Source: Trametopsis cervina (Eukaryota; Basidiomycota; Agaricomycetes; Polyporales; Irpicaceae). Taken from it: DNA of 64,000 nucleotides. Below, one piece after another: positions 47,487-59,839 of the stretch; positions within the stretch are counted from its first letter, which is position 1, and every line of letters starts with the position of its first letter. The translations under genes were made by a program, and so were the position numbers. The stretch spans positions 124,001 through 188,000 of the forward strand of contig MU278365.1 in assembly GCA_022385755.1 (NCBI GenBank), written 5' to 3'. The notes below the pieces were generated by a model that did no database searches, was not told the origin of the DNA, and saw only the letters and a program-made list of their open reading frames with translations.

Positions 47487-50400
47487 TTAAATCATGACAC
47501 GCTCAGTGTCTCGATCTGGGAATATGCTATGTAGACGAATGTAAAGATCACTGTCAAGAGCGTCAACAACGGTGAAGTCATCCTTATGCCAACTATCTTC
47601 TGCAATAACACACCCGCGTATGATCGACCGTACTGGTACAATGAGAGATTTTTTGCGCTCTAGCTTCCGAAGGCGACAGATCCCTAGATGGCGATCAACT
47701 TTCTTTGTCTGCGGAGTGACCACCGGTTTGCGAAATGGATGAACCAGAGCGAGTGCATAGACGGAGCCGTTGAGGGTGTAAGTGAATACTCTTACGAGCT
47801 CACAAAACACCAGCGTGTTCTCATCAAGCATGACCAGGACGTTATCGTACCGCTTGCGGTTGTGAAAGGAAGGCGAACAGCGCAGGCGGTCGGTTGTTAA
47901 CCGCCAAGAGACAGTTGATTCGTAGTCGGGCTTGATATATCTGCATTCAGTAATCTGGTAGATGGTGCATTAGAAGTCTTGTTGCTCCGACAATATAAGA
48001 TTAAGCCTACCATGTCTTCATCTCGAACTGACACTGAAATCAGCCCACTGACGATCTCACGAGAAGCAATATCGGATAAACAATCGGAAAGCTTCTGCTT
48101 GAAATTGTGAAATGCAGGGTCACGAAGAGCTTGAATGCCGTCGGTGGTGCTGGTAGTGAACATTTGAATTGATGTCGGACGTTCTCGTGAACCAAGATAG
48201 ACTTGATTGAACTGCCACGGTGAGGTCGCAGTTGCTATGTCTTCCCCCTCTTCATCGGTTTCATTCTTCAGCTCTTTTTGATACTCATCCCATGCATCAA
48301 TCTGCGCCCGGATTGTACACGAGACAAATGACCGATCTTCGAGCTTACCAAGCTAAATGGATCACAGGTAAGCAAAATATCAAATAAAGTGGGGCCACAA
48401 ATATACCTGCTCCTCTACGTTCTTGAAGTTGGTCATCAACTGATAGAACATCCGCATCTCTTTATTCAGCCGCTCGTTGGGCTTTGTGTCCATATTGCCA
48501 ACAACTCCCTTTGCACGAATGTCGCGAATTGCGTGCATGTGGGAGTGAGTCTTGATAATTGCATGCCAGTCCTTATTGATACCATCGGTGTTCCCATAAT
48601 CCTGTGAAGACTCATTAGCCATGTATCCGAGGTGTGTGCATGAAAGGCTAAGGCCCACCCGCAACCGATGATCAAATTGCGAAAGTGTTCGGTTAAACGC
48701 AGTGAGAGTCTTCTCGGTTTGAACCTCTAGCGACACGAGTGCATTGAGCTCAATCCACTTACGGATGAGCCTGAGAAGAGCATAGCCCTTCTCATCTCCG
48801 TGCTGCACAATCGGGCCATATGCCGCATGTAGGATGATCTTTGATATGGTTGGCCTTTTAGAAGCTGCGAATTTGAGACCCCGTAGTCACGTTACCTTTG
48901 AGAGATCTTCCCATTTCCTGCCATCGCTGAAATCCTGTGCTAGGATGCCGAGGTTAAAATGAGCTAGACCTGGCCAGCGGGGCATCTTTGACAGTCTAAA
49001 ACTCAAAGTCAGCAGATTCATCTTGGACTCGTTCATGAGAGCACATACAGCTCCTCAATTTTGACCCGTACTTCACGTGGAAGGCCATCAACTAGTAGCT
49101 TGAGCTGCTGCAGAAGATGCTTCTGCCAGAGCCCGATGATGTAGGCGTGAAGGCGGTCAAATGAGAGGGCCTCATGTACATCCGTGTTTTCAACATCCCA
49201 GAATGCATTCTGGATGCAGATAATGAGGGCTTGTGTAGGCAAATTGAACAAGGTTTTACTCACAGGGATGTCTCGAAGCCCTAGATGTTTCAGCATGTCG
49301 AGTTTTTCACTTGAGTCCGGTTGATCAATCAATGTCTTTATTTTAGAGGCGACGCGAAGGGGATAGGTGACTGATAGATCCGACAGTGTACCCTTTGGTA
49401 CGATGCAAATCGGGCACGGCGCCAGTCCATTGAGACCACGGAGTAGTGCAAATCGTACTCTGAATAAAGAATGAGATCAGTGTGTTAAACGGATGCTGCT
49501 CCGGGCAATAAATCACTTACTGTTCTTCATAGTCTGCGGAGATAATGTTGATAAATGGGAAAATGTGACGAAGGATCTCATCACCACACTTGCAGCTATA
49601 TCCGGCTTTGGAATGTTCCGCGACGTCCTTCAGAAACTCCCGAAATGCTTCATGATACACTGCATTCTTGAAGTTGACATATTTCGGCTTCTTACGGTGC
49701 TTCGGGTCATCATCCGCCTGATTAAATTGTACTCGTGTTAGAGTTGGTGGTACGAGAAGGGGAAAACCACGCACAACAGGTATAAATCCTACAATTCGTC
49801 CTCCACCAAGGAAGCCACCGTTTCGAATGTGCGAAGGTAGGTTTCCGATGCGAGCAACAATAAAGTGCCCTTTCTGTGTGCCAAACGTCGACAGTTTGGC
49901 GGTGTCCGCCCACAGAATAATCGATAGTGGTTTGCCTTCGGGGTTGATTTTTGTAATTTGTGTCTATCGGGAGAAATGAGACATCGAAGCATTCAACGTG
50001 CGAAGGGGCTCACCTGGACGTTGGAAAACATATCTCCGGTCCAAGGTTCATCGTAGAAGCGGACCCATTCTTGGCCGTCAAATTTCGATAGCCGCTGTGC
50101 ATCCCATTCGAAATGAGGCGCAAGGAGTGGGTCTTTCACCTGATGTATAATCCAATCCCATAGGGACCGGCGATGGAACTCGAATGGTTCTGGCTTATCC
50201 TCAAATTCGACCTCGAGGCTGGTTTTGGCGAACTAACTCAAGTGTAAGATCTCATTACATAGACGACATTAACAGAAAAACGTACAGGGACATGGTATAT
50301 ATTTGCGCGATCCCACGCCTTGTAAACGTCTGCTGGCGTTGCGAACGTTAGCATCTCTTTACCACCAGTCCCGCGTCTAAACAGGTCCAATAGGCGTGCC

Positions 50401-51236
50401 AGTGAAGGCTCGCTCAAATGGGTTTTGTGAGCAAACTCGGCAACTTCAAAGTCGAGTCGAGTGTTGAAAGGACGCCATGCGGCGTCACTGAGAAGCTTTG
50501 GATCCACCTTGTTCTTCTCGCGCTTGTAGTCCTCGAATGCGTAGATTGGGGTGAGAGTTGGTCGGCCGGAGTTCCTGTGGTACTCGACTCTGATATCGTC
50601 GCGGTTCGGGAGTGACGGTTCAGGGGTGGCTACAGTGGGTGCGGGCGGCGGTAATTGGAAGGGATTATTCGTAGCTAAAACATTAATTAGCATTGGATCT
50701 ATATTTCCTTTGCACAAAATTACATACTATTGCGTTCAAATGGGTCTGTATCATCCGCCACAGGAGGGCCATCGAAGTTCTGAAATGTGGAGGAGAAGTT
50801 GGCCGGATTGCGGCGTGATTCATCAAAGTTGCCACCTACATAGCAGATATCAATACCGGGGTGACGTGGTAGGGATTACTATGTGACGTACCGCCATTGT
50901 TGAGAGGTTCGTGAAGAAAGCGCGAGGGGAGGGAGGGTGGGTCCGCTTGATGTCCCGGTCTTCCTGGACCAACGAGTCAGTAACAAACACCGCTGGAGAG
51001 AATTGATAGATACCTCGTTTGGGAATCGTCTGCAGGTCCACCTCTGCTGCTCGCTTGCGATTTTCTTCGTAAAACGCCTCCTCTTCGTACCGGGCCTTAC
51101 ACAATTTCTGATGCCTAGTTAAGCCTCGTGGGTCCCACTCCTTCTGGCAAAACTGGCACATCGTGCGGATGTCAGTGGCATACCTGCCATCCGCTCTGCC
51201 TTTCCCCTTCTCGCTGCTGTTGAACGAAGCAGGCAT
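47487..51236 (-). CDS. Plavaka-type transposase-like protein (mobile element gene)
   Basis: The gene is spread over many short exons. It opens with a C2HC zinc-finger-like MCQFCQKEWDPRGLTRHQKL, common at the N terminus of fungal Plavaka transposases. Later come WRPFNTRLDFEVAEFAH, LWDWIIHQVKDPLLAPHF, LSIILWADTAKLSTFGTQKG (the Asp/Lys-containing core of this family) and GHFIVARIGNLPSHIRN. The C-terminal third has IKTHSHMHAIRDIRAKG, TKPNERLNKEMRMFYQ and a tail RLHSIFPDRDTERV. No internal stop was found inside the exons, so the gene may be intact or domesticated; without terminal inverted repeats I cannot call a mobile unit. Splicing in a transposase gene of this family is usual. Exact exon ends were not all resolved. 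Confidence 0.8.
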
Positions 51237-51408
51237 TCGGACGGTTTGTTAAGGTTAGTCTTCATAGAATAGTGTCAGCACAAGTCATACAAAGGAGTCA
51301 TAGGTACATACCGCAATAGTCTAGGAGAATAGGAGTGACCACGAGGTTGAAGAGTGGCAGGAAACACGACCGAAGGTCAGAGACGATGTATCAAACCAAA
51401 TATGTGGC

Positions 51409-51680
51409 CTCTAGACACGCGCAAGATGCGAATGTGAGCAGTAGATAAGCCGCGATCCTCTAGATGGACGGATGCAATCCCGCAGTTGCATCCAGATACC
51501 ACACGGGATCTCCCGAGAGTATCACGACTGCCGCGGGACGAGGTGCCGGAGGCTCCAGAGACAGCGCAGTGACCAAGATCGCTCTAGAGACTGGATGTGG
51601 CATCAAAAGATTTGATCAGTCATCACGATGCATCTAGACACTATCGCGATTTCTTCAGGAGCGTCTCCGGCGGCTGCCGT
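51409..51680. repeat. Second TCTAGA-rich field beside the transposase start
   Basis: Motifs such as CCTCTAGACAC, CCTCTAGATGG, GCTCTAGAGACTGG and CATCTAGACAC, plus TCCAGAGAC/TCCAGAGG variants, recur in about 270 bp just upstream of the transposase gene. CCTCTAGACAC also occurs in the field at 37.9-38.2 kb. It may be a subterminal repeat region of an element, but I found no matching field on the 47.4-kb side. Confidence 0.55.
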
Positions 51681-51887
51681 CTCCAGAGGACGTTTCATTA
51701 TTTGCGACATAGTGCCCAGTACGCGTATGGCCACTGGAGGCCACCGGCGCATTCCTACTGTCCTATAAGGCTTACCACGATGTCCTCGCCCTCTCTCGCA
51801 GCAACCTGCCCTCCCTCTATCCTTTCGCTGACTCCCTGTCCCTTGCTCGAGCAGTCCAGTAGCCCTCCGACCCTGTAAGCTTGCGCG

Positions 51888-54031
51888 ATGCTAGCGTCGG
51901 CACTCTCTGATTCTCCTCGGAAGGCGAAACCCATGTCGCCCGGTTCTCCCAGCTCGAAGTCTTCACCTCACAAATTAATATTCTCAAAGCCAGATGCACT
52001 TCGTGCTCCTCTGAAAATCAAGATCCCGCTGCCACAGCTACAGTCGTCTCCTGTTCAATTCCAGCACCATCGCAGATCGCTGGCTCGGGGCTCAGCTAAC
52101 GATGCAGATACGGAGGAAGGCTATTCCCCCGTCTCCCTATCTTCATCAGACTCAGAAGAGCCAACCACTTCTCGCAGAGAGATCAGCGTGCTTTCTCCGA
52201 ACCCTCATCCATCAGGCACCTTTCCCTCTCCGAACAGTCTATCATACGCATCGTCATCGGCATCATCCTCTTCATCCTCGGAAGAATCGACATTAGCGTC
52301 AGCTTCAACCTTGGTCTCTACACTTGCCGCGGATGACTTGGAAGTATTCGGCACCAGTGGAGCTGGTGAAGGACTGACGAATGAACACGGACCCTATCAC
52401 AAAGTTGTATCGGCGTTATCTTCGCCCAGCCAGATCTCTCCATCCCCTTCGGAGAAGGTGCTGCGCTCCGTCCAGAACAACACCAGCCCGACCTCCAGGT
52501 TCTCTAGGCCCAGGAATCATCACCGAGGATTGACTCATCCACGTTCGCCGCGTTATCATGCAGGCCCATTCCAGTTCCTGGAATCACTCAACAAGGGAAG
52601 CTACGGATCCGCGTATGCCGCGAAAGACTTGTCTACAGGGCGGGTACTGTGCGTGAAGGTTTGCACGAAGGGCCGCGCCCGTGCTCGCAGTCTGTCCCAG
52701 CGTCGTGATTCGTCGTGCTCGGAATCGGAGTCGAGCTCAAACGAATCGTTCAGGCGGGACTGTGAGTTCGTGAAAGGTATGCGCGCAGAGATGCATGCGT
52801 ATCAGCGGATAGCAGGGGCTAGCGAACATGACAAGAAGTGGTTAATGGAGCTGCACGGTGTACTACAGGATCCAGAGAGGGTCGTATTCGTCATGGTGAG
52901 TTCGCGCAGCGACATATTCATTGTGTAGACACTAATAAAGCTCATCATATAGGACTTGATGGAGACTGACTTATTCTCTATTCTTTCCTCGCCTATCCTC
53001 CCTTCTACTTGCCGGAGGTGGCTGGCACAAATTGTAAGTGCACCCGCTGTGCACTATCGGTATTCATTCATTGATGACGGCATGAAACGTAGGCTATAGG
53101 TATCGACGCCTTACACAATCTCGGGGTAATCCACCGTGATATCAAGCCTGAGAATATCCTTGTTGTACCCGGTAGCTCTCGGGCACACGTTCGGATCACT
53201 GACTTCACCAACGCGTGGGTATCTCACGACGCTACCGAGCCGCTCAAATGGTGGCGCAAGTACTCGAAGAAGTATATTGGTACGAAGGAGTACCTGGCAC
53301 CGGAAATCCATCGTACAGAGTGGTACGGCATTATGGTAGATTGGTGGGCCCTGGGATGTTTGGTGTATGACGTACTAGTTGGCGATGTGAGCTTCATCTT
53401 TTCATTGTAAGCGGGCTCAAGACCTGACGGAGCTTGTGTTACAGGCGCTTTTCCCAGATGAGCGCACACTGAACTTCTACATCAAGTGGCAGAGAGATGG
53501 CAAGACTGCGGAATCGTACCTGACATATCGCGCAAACTTCTTGAACGATGATGAAGTTGATCTGATGGCAGGGGTTAGTGTCTTCATGTGTGGCGCTCTT
53601 ACCGTGTCGATTAACCGACAGACACACTTGTAGCTGCTGGCTCTTGACCCATCTAAGCGCTTCCGCCTGGAGCACCTTGAACAGCATCCGCTCTTCTTGG
53701 AATCGACATCCGAGGGTATCGTCAATGTCTTCGAAGAGCTACGCGATGTCTCAGTGAGCTCAATCCGTAAACGTACGTCCGTAGAACAGCCTTTACCAGT
53801 ATGGCGCGCTGACCCATGCTTCGTCCGTCAGGCATGAATCGTGCCTGGGCAAGCCGGGATAAAGATAACACGGTTGATGATTCGCTCAAGGACGAGCCAC
53901 TATGCTACGCGACGGCGGCCCAGGTGCCTCAATATGTCCTGAGTGATGCTGGGCGGAACGTCGAGGAAGAGGAAGAGCCATTTGAGGATTTAAGGTGGAT
54001 AAATCCGAATGGCATTTTGGCCGGCGTGTAG
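51888..54031 (+). CDS. Serine/threonine protein kinase, AGC-like, with DFT in place of DFG
   Basis: Six exons (51888-52895, 52953-53033, 53093-53386, 53445-53573, 53634-53772, 53832-54031) give 616 residues. The first 225 residues are Ser/Pro-rich low complexity. The kinase domain starts LESLNKGSYGSAYAAK (glycine-rich loop near 235), with the ATP-binding Lys in VLCVKVC (about 255). A Ser-rich insertion follows, then LMELHGVLQD, the catalytic VIHRDIKPENIL, an activation segment ITDFTNAW, YIGTKEYLAPEI and DWWALGCLVYD. The usual DFG reads DFT, though the Asp that binds magnesium is kept. Substrate unknown. The late acidic tail (EEEEEPFED) resembles hydrophobic-motif surroundings in some fungal AGC kinases. 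Confidence 0.88.
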
Positions 54032-54577
54032 GGAGCGTTCTATGGACTTTGCGGACTCTACGGGAGAGAAGATAAGGATGTATTTATTCCTAACATAACC
54101 CTGCGATTTTGTACAGTACACCCTTTTTGTATCCTTAGTTGACTTCGCCCGATGAATACCATTTTGTCACGCGGGTTTTCTCGCACTCAGTTGGCACAGT
54201 GTGCGGAGCAATCCCAGCCCGAGTAGCCAGTGCGGCTGACTTAACGCAAGGTCAGGCGCTCCCCTGGCCATGGCCACCGGAGAGTCCACCAGATCCTATT
54301 GTCTCGGCTCTGTAAAATCGTGGATAAATAGTGGTACTTACTTGCCGGTTTGCATATATCTCTCGATAACCTCACAACTCCTGGTGCACCCCTACTTGCT
54401 TTCAGCAAGCCAGTCTTCCGGAGAAGGAGTGTCGATTTGAGTACAGTACCGGGAATCTGCGTCCAGCTACTCTCACGTGATACGTGTCATAGAACGCGTA
54501 CCACGCGTGCGGCGCGCAAGGCTTTACGACTTTTCTTTCATCAGTCCTCTATTCTTTTCTTATTCACGACAGTTACG

Positions 54578-57500
54578 ATGTCTGACCTACCTGCGCTCCT
54601 TCTGGCCTCATTGAACCCGCAATCGCGAAAAGAGGCGGAGCAAAACCTTCACGCACTCTCTGCGCAGCCTGGTTTTCTCCCGGTCTTGTTGCGGCTCGTA
54701 CTAGAGACATCGCAAGATCGGCCAGTACGCTTGGCAGCTGGCGTATTCTTCAAGAATGTTGTCAAGAATAAATGGGAGGATGTGCGTACATCTACTGGTC
54801 TTCTCAAATGCACTAACCAATGCATATGTAGGAAGATGCACCAGTACCAGAGCCTGATAAAGCTGCACTGAGAGGCGCACTCGTGGCCGCTATGATCCAG
54901 CTTTCGAATACCAGCGACAAGGCTATTCGTGCACAAATCGCAGAGTCAATATCTCTCATTGCCAGTGCTGATTTCCCTCACCGGTGGTCCGATCTGATCG
55001 ATGTGAGTTGGTTCGCGTATATGCTTACTACTGCGTTAACCTTGACATGCTGTGCAGAACCTCGTCAACTCCCTATCTCCTACTAACTACGCGATCAATA
55101 TTGGCGTCCTTCAAACTGCCCATTCCATATTTGTGTACTGGCGTGCAGCCACTCGCTCTGATGAACTCTTCACAGTCATCAACGTTGTACTGGGCAGCTT
55201 CAGCAAGCCACTCCTCCAGCTTCTGCAACATACATCCAACCTCTTGCTCACTGATGCTCCTGGAGATGCCACCTCAACACCTGAACTCCGAGCACAGGCT
55301 CAAGTGCTCCTTGTGGACCTCTACTATGACCTGACGTGCCAGGATCTGCCACCGGATTTCGAGGATACTTACACAGCATTTTTCGGTACAAACGACAGCA
55401 TTTTCCTCAAATTCATCACGTGGGAGCCCTCTCATCTGCAAGGAGACGTGCGTTCATTTGTTCCTCCAGGTCCTCACTGGCTAACGGTAGCTTTCCAGCC
55501 CGATGATGTCACTGCATCTCTCCCGTCTCAGGTGAAAACGGGAATATTAGAAATCGCAGAGGTGCGTGCCCAAGCTTGATGTGTGTAAACGCCTTCATAC
55601 CAATCCTTGATCTCTGTAGTTACACGTGAAGTTATATCCGGAAGTCCTACAATCCTCGAAAGCCGTTCCTGCCCTCGTGCACGCTGTTTGGGATCTCATT
55701 GGAGGCGGCAAGCGGACAAGCATTGGTGATGACGGCGTAAGTGCTTTATGTCTGATTTTTCACGCTTTTGTTTAGCACTTGTCCAGTTAGTGTCACAATC
55801 CTTGCGCTTTATTTCCACTGCAATACGGTCTGGACACTACAAAGACCTCTTTGCCTCAAAAGAAACTATCTCGAATCTGGTACAAGGCGTTGTAGTACCG
55901 AACGTGGGATTAAGAGGTATGTATATATAGCTCTCCGAGACAGGTTCATAGTCTCATGAGACTGCTAGAACACGAGATAGAACAATTCGAGGACGATCCG
56001 CTCGAGTATATCCGCACAGACCTGTCACTCCCTGCTGCTTCAGGTGGCCTCGGCCTTGGCTCTCATGACGCGATGACCCGTCGGCAGGCTGCTGCAGATC
56101 TCCTGCGGGCTCTTGTGTCATCTGGCCTTGAAACTGAAACCACCGAAGTTGCTGGTGCTTGGATCAACCGAGGATTGCAGGAGTACAATAACAACAAAGC
56201 GAAGGAAGACAGTTGGAAATCAAAAGACACAGCTGTGTACCTCTTGACTGCCGTAGCGACCAGAGGAAGCACTACTCAGGTACGCCCAAGGCCAGTATCA
56301 AGTTAGGCTCTATACCTCACGTACATTGCAGCAAGGTGTCACATCCACAAATACGTTGGTGGATGTGGTAGGATTCTTCTCGGAGCACATCTTTCAAGAT
56401 CTGCAGGCGCCGGCGGGTAGCGTGCACCCCTTGTTGCAAGTAGACGCTATCAAGTACCTTCACACCTTCCGCACGCAAGTAAGCATGGATATCTTTCTGT
56501 ACCTTGATGCGATTATTCATATCACGGTTTTTAGCTCACAAAACAGCAACTGCTCTCCGTACTACCGCTACTTATCACACATCTGGGATCAGACAATTAC
56601 GTGTTGTATACATACGCCGCAATCAGCATTGAGCGTATACTTTTCATCAAGCAAGGCGGTCACCTGCTGTCAGTTATTCTCTTCGTAGTTTCCGTCCGAG
56701 ATTATATTGATCTCTATGTTCTTTAGGTTCTCGCAAGCAGATGTACACGAATCTGCACGTCCTTTGATTGATGCCCTGCTGAAAAAGGTGGAGCGAGCCG
56801 GTACAGCGGAGAAGGTTGCAGAGAACGACTACCTCATGAAATGTTCGTGAGCAAACATACACCGATAGATCAATACTGAAAGCGCGTTCACAGGTGTCAT
56901 GCGCGTCATCGTTACCGCCAGATCGTCGCTTGTGGATGGTTATGATGCTATCCTGGCACGTCTCGTCAACATCCTGGGAGTGATATCAAAGAATCCCAGC
57001 AATCCTAACTTCGATCAGTATATCTTCGAGAGTATTTCAGCACTCATGAGGTTCGCAGTCGGACCCACGATCCATGTTTCAGAATCTAATGGCCGAATAC
57101 ATACAGGTTCATCGTGGCAGCAAATCCTAACACACTACCCACCTTCGAACAAGCACTGTTCGGTCCATTCACATTTATTCTGCAAACAGATATTGAGCGT
57201 ACGTGGTCCTTTTACATCGAAATGCTCGTTGCTGATGGCAATTCTTGCAGCTTACATACCCTACGTGTTTCAACTTCTCGCTCAGATGCTTGAGCTTCAC
57301 ACGACAGACGTTCCACCCGCATACCGTGAACTGTTGCCGTTTTTGCTCACTCCTGCAGTCTGGGCACAGAAAGGCAGCGTTCCTGGACTGGTCAAGTTGC
57401 TGAAAGCATTCCTTGCACGCGATGCACGCCAGATGGTCGCTACTGGTCAATTTTTGTCGGTGCTGGCTGTTATACAGCAGCGTCTTATCCCCTCAAAGAT

Positions 57501-58354
57501 GAACGACGGATGGGGTTTTGACCTTTTACAAGCTGTCTTCCAACATGTCCCCCCGTAAGTCGCATATATTCTAAAACGTGAATAATCATTCACGATACAC
57601 AGAGCTGCCCTGCAGCAATACGTCCGACCAGTCGTTATGGATCTGCTCAAACGTATGCATTCAAGCAAAACCGACAAATTTGTGTACCATTTCGTGTACT
57701 TCTTCCTCTTTTCAATGGCGATCAAAGTGGATGGTTTGTCTCCTGATTTCTTGATCGGTGCTGTAGAGGAGATCCAGCCGAAGTACGTATGGTCATGCGC
57801 TGTCTATTGCATGCATTGATAGCTGACTACCCATCATAGCCTATGGTCACAGATTCTGGACAGCGTTGTTGTCCCGCAAATATCGAAGTTGCCTACCAAA
57901 GACAGAAAAGTTGCTGCGATCGGCTTGACTCGCCTACTTACGCAAAGTTCGATCATGCTTCGGGACCCAATCGTACAAACCTGGTACGCCCCCAACTTTG
58001 GTAGATTGATCATTATTAACGTCTCGCAGGCCTTCGGTATTTGGAGCACTTGCGAAACTTTTCTCTGAACCTCAGTACCTCACCAAAGATAAGGAAGACG
58101 ACCCAGACGCTGGTCTCACCGCTATCGACTACGAGGAACAGACTGCAGGTTACCAGGCAGCTTACTCGCGACTGGCCGCTTCGGAAAGTGTCAGCGTTGA
58201 TCCAGTAGCGTACGTGCGTGACCCCCGTGATTTCTTGGGTCAGGAATTGGTTCGGCTGTCAAAGCAGGATCCTCGTGTCAAGTCCTTGCTTCAGGCAAAT
58301 CCTGAGGTCGGGCCGTTTGTTCACGCATTGGCAAGCGCTGGGTATGTAGTTTAG
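54578..58354 (+). CDS. CSE1: Exportin-2/Cse1 (importin-alpha export receptor)
   Basis: A multi-exon gene of full Cse1 length: the N-terminal importin-beta repeat region begins MSDLPALLLASLNPQ and reads ASADFPHRWSDLI, then the Cse1 core with QDLPPDFEDTYTAFF, NVGLR, EDDPLEYIRTDL, LQVDAIKYLHTFRTQ, NPSNPNFDQYIFESI, PYIPYVFQLLAQMLE, LLTPAVWAQKGSVPGLVKLL and SKTDKFVYHFVYFF. Each has a clear yeast Cse1 counterpart. It recycles importin alpha to the cytoplasm with Ran-GTP. The start is the ATG at 54578 after a pyrimidine-rich leader. Introns are mostly 48-65 nt. The tail ends HALASAGYVV at 58352-58354. No break was found. Confidence 0.95.
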
Positions 58355-58676
58355 ATGCCATGTTCAGTGGAAAATAAGCTGTACATTATACGTGAATCCT
58401 CTTTCGTTGCGCTTTGGCCCTATCATGTCAAAGTCACGTGTAACTCATAAATCGCATGTAGCACGCGCTAATAAGCCCTATTGAAACCATGAACTCACCG
58501 GCTTGCAGGCATAGTAAGACCTCATAAATCTATAACGTTCGCTATGTCAATGTCGCACCCGCTCAATTAAAGCCGCTAACTACCTCTTTTGTACTGCAAT
58601 TTCGCCTGTAACGCACTCCCCTTCGTATATTTCACTTTTCGTGGAACTCACTTTTGTTTACTCAGGCTGCCAGAGG

Positions 58677-59496
58677 ATGGACAAGCTGCGGAAAAGGCTG
58701 CCTGTCTCTGGTTCTCCCAAACCGAGCTCAAATAAGAGCCAAACGATGATGATTGCTCAAGCAGCAGCGCCTCCGGGTGGGCTTCCGGTGGTCAGCTCAG
58801 GCTCTCGTAGCACCTCAGTGGCACGGATAGACCATGCAACTACTGTCTCCCGCCACAATGTGTCGAGTATAAAGGCGACGGCCATGACTCAGTCTGAACA
58901 ATACTGGGCAGCGCGTGCGTTGACCGCGGAAGCATTGCTGTCGGCAAAGGTCATGCATCAACAGGAACTAACCACACTGTCTACTGTGGCGGATGTCAAG
59001 CGAACGGTAATATATACCACGGGCACATTTCATGTACTGAGGGGCTTGTGCTGACGACCCTTCTTCAGGAAGAAGTAACTGCTTTACGACATGCACACGA
59101 GATAAGGGAGTCAAGACTCGAGAAACTAATTGTAAGTAAAGCACACTCCGTATGCAGTGCAGGATACTGAAGCACTCATATCCAGGTTGCACTTGGTGCA
59201 CTTTTGCTTTGCTTAATCGGTGTGATCATATACGGTGTGTTCGCGGGCCTCGGAAGCTCCAAGCACTCCCGCAAGTCCTCCGCCATGCACTTCACAATTC
59301 CTATACTCTCACCGTTTGCCTCCGTGGTATGTTATGTGGTTACACTCGCGCCTTCGCAAGCTATCAGCTCACCTCCTGCCTTCAGGTCGAGCATGAGACT
59401 TCTGTAATTGGTTCAAAGATGCTTATTATCTTTGCCATGATACTGGCGGCTTGCTTATATGGATGTTTTCGATACTGGCTGTCGCATCAGAGATGA
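58677..59496 (+). CDS. Hypothetical two-TM protein with coiled coil
   Basis: Four exons (58677-59006, 59069-59131, 59186-59326, 59386-59496) give 214 residues. A low-complexity N terminus precedes an amphipathic stretch ending EEVTALRHAHEIRESRLEKL (coiled-coil-like), then membrane segment VALGALLLCLIGVIIYGVF (about 140) and a second KMLIIFAMILAACLYGCF near the C terminus. The small loop between them contains basic residues. I do not recognise the family. The ATG at 58677 is used because the upstream frame only has a GTG at 58641. It converges with SPO7 344 bp downstream. Confidence 0.7.
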
Positions 59497-59839
59497 CGAC
59501 TGTGTATGTCGCGTATGGGAGTGAGTTGTATCTAATATTTATCGTTGTCTTGTATTGGTCCAAATGAAACCTTCCCGATACATATAACGTTGTTGGTGAG
59601 CGGGAGCCTGGAACCGGTTCGCAGATTCACGCACGTCGGGCATACGCGTGACTTACCGTCACCGGACAGACAGATCAGCAAATTATCGAAGGGGTACTTA
59701 CACCGTTGTACACTGGTTTGCCCGCGTGCAGTGGTAACCCGAGTTGTGTCCCGGAGTTGGTACAAAATCATCTATTTCACCCTGATTCGCGACCGAGCTG
59801 ACAGAAGCTCTGCCGTCGTAGCCATGGAACCTACACCAA
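59497..59839. other. Convergent intergenic stretch
   Basis: Short stretch between two converging genes; holds both 3' ends. Nothing else seen. Confidence 0.4.
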
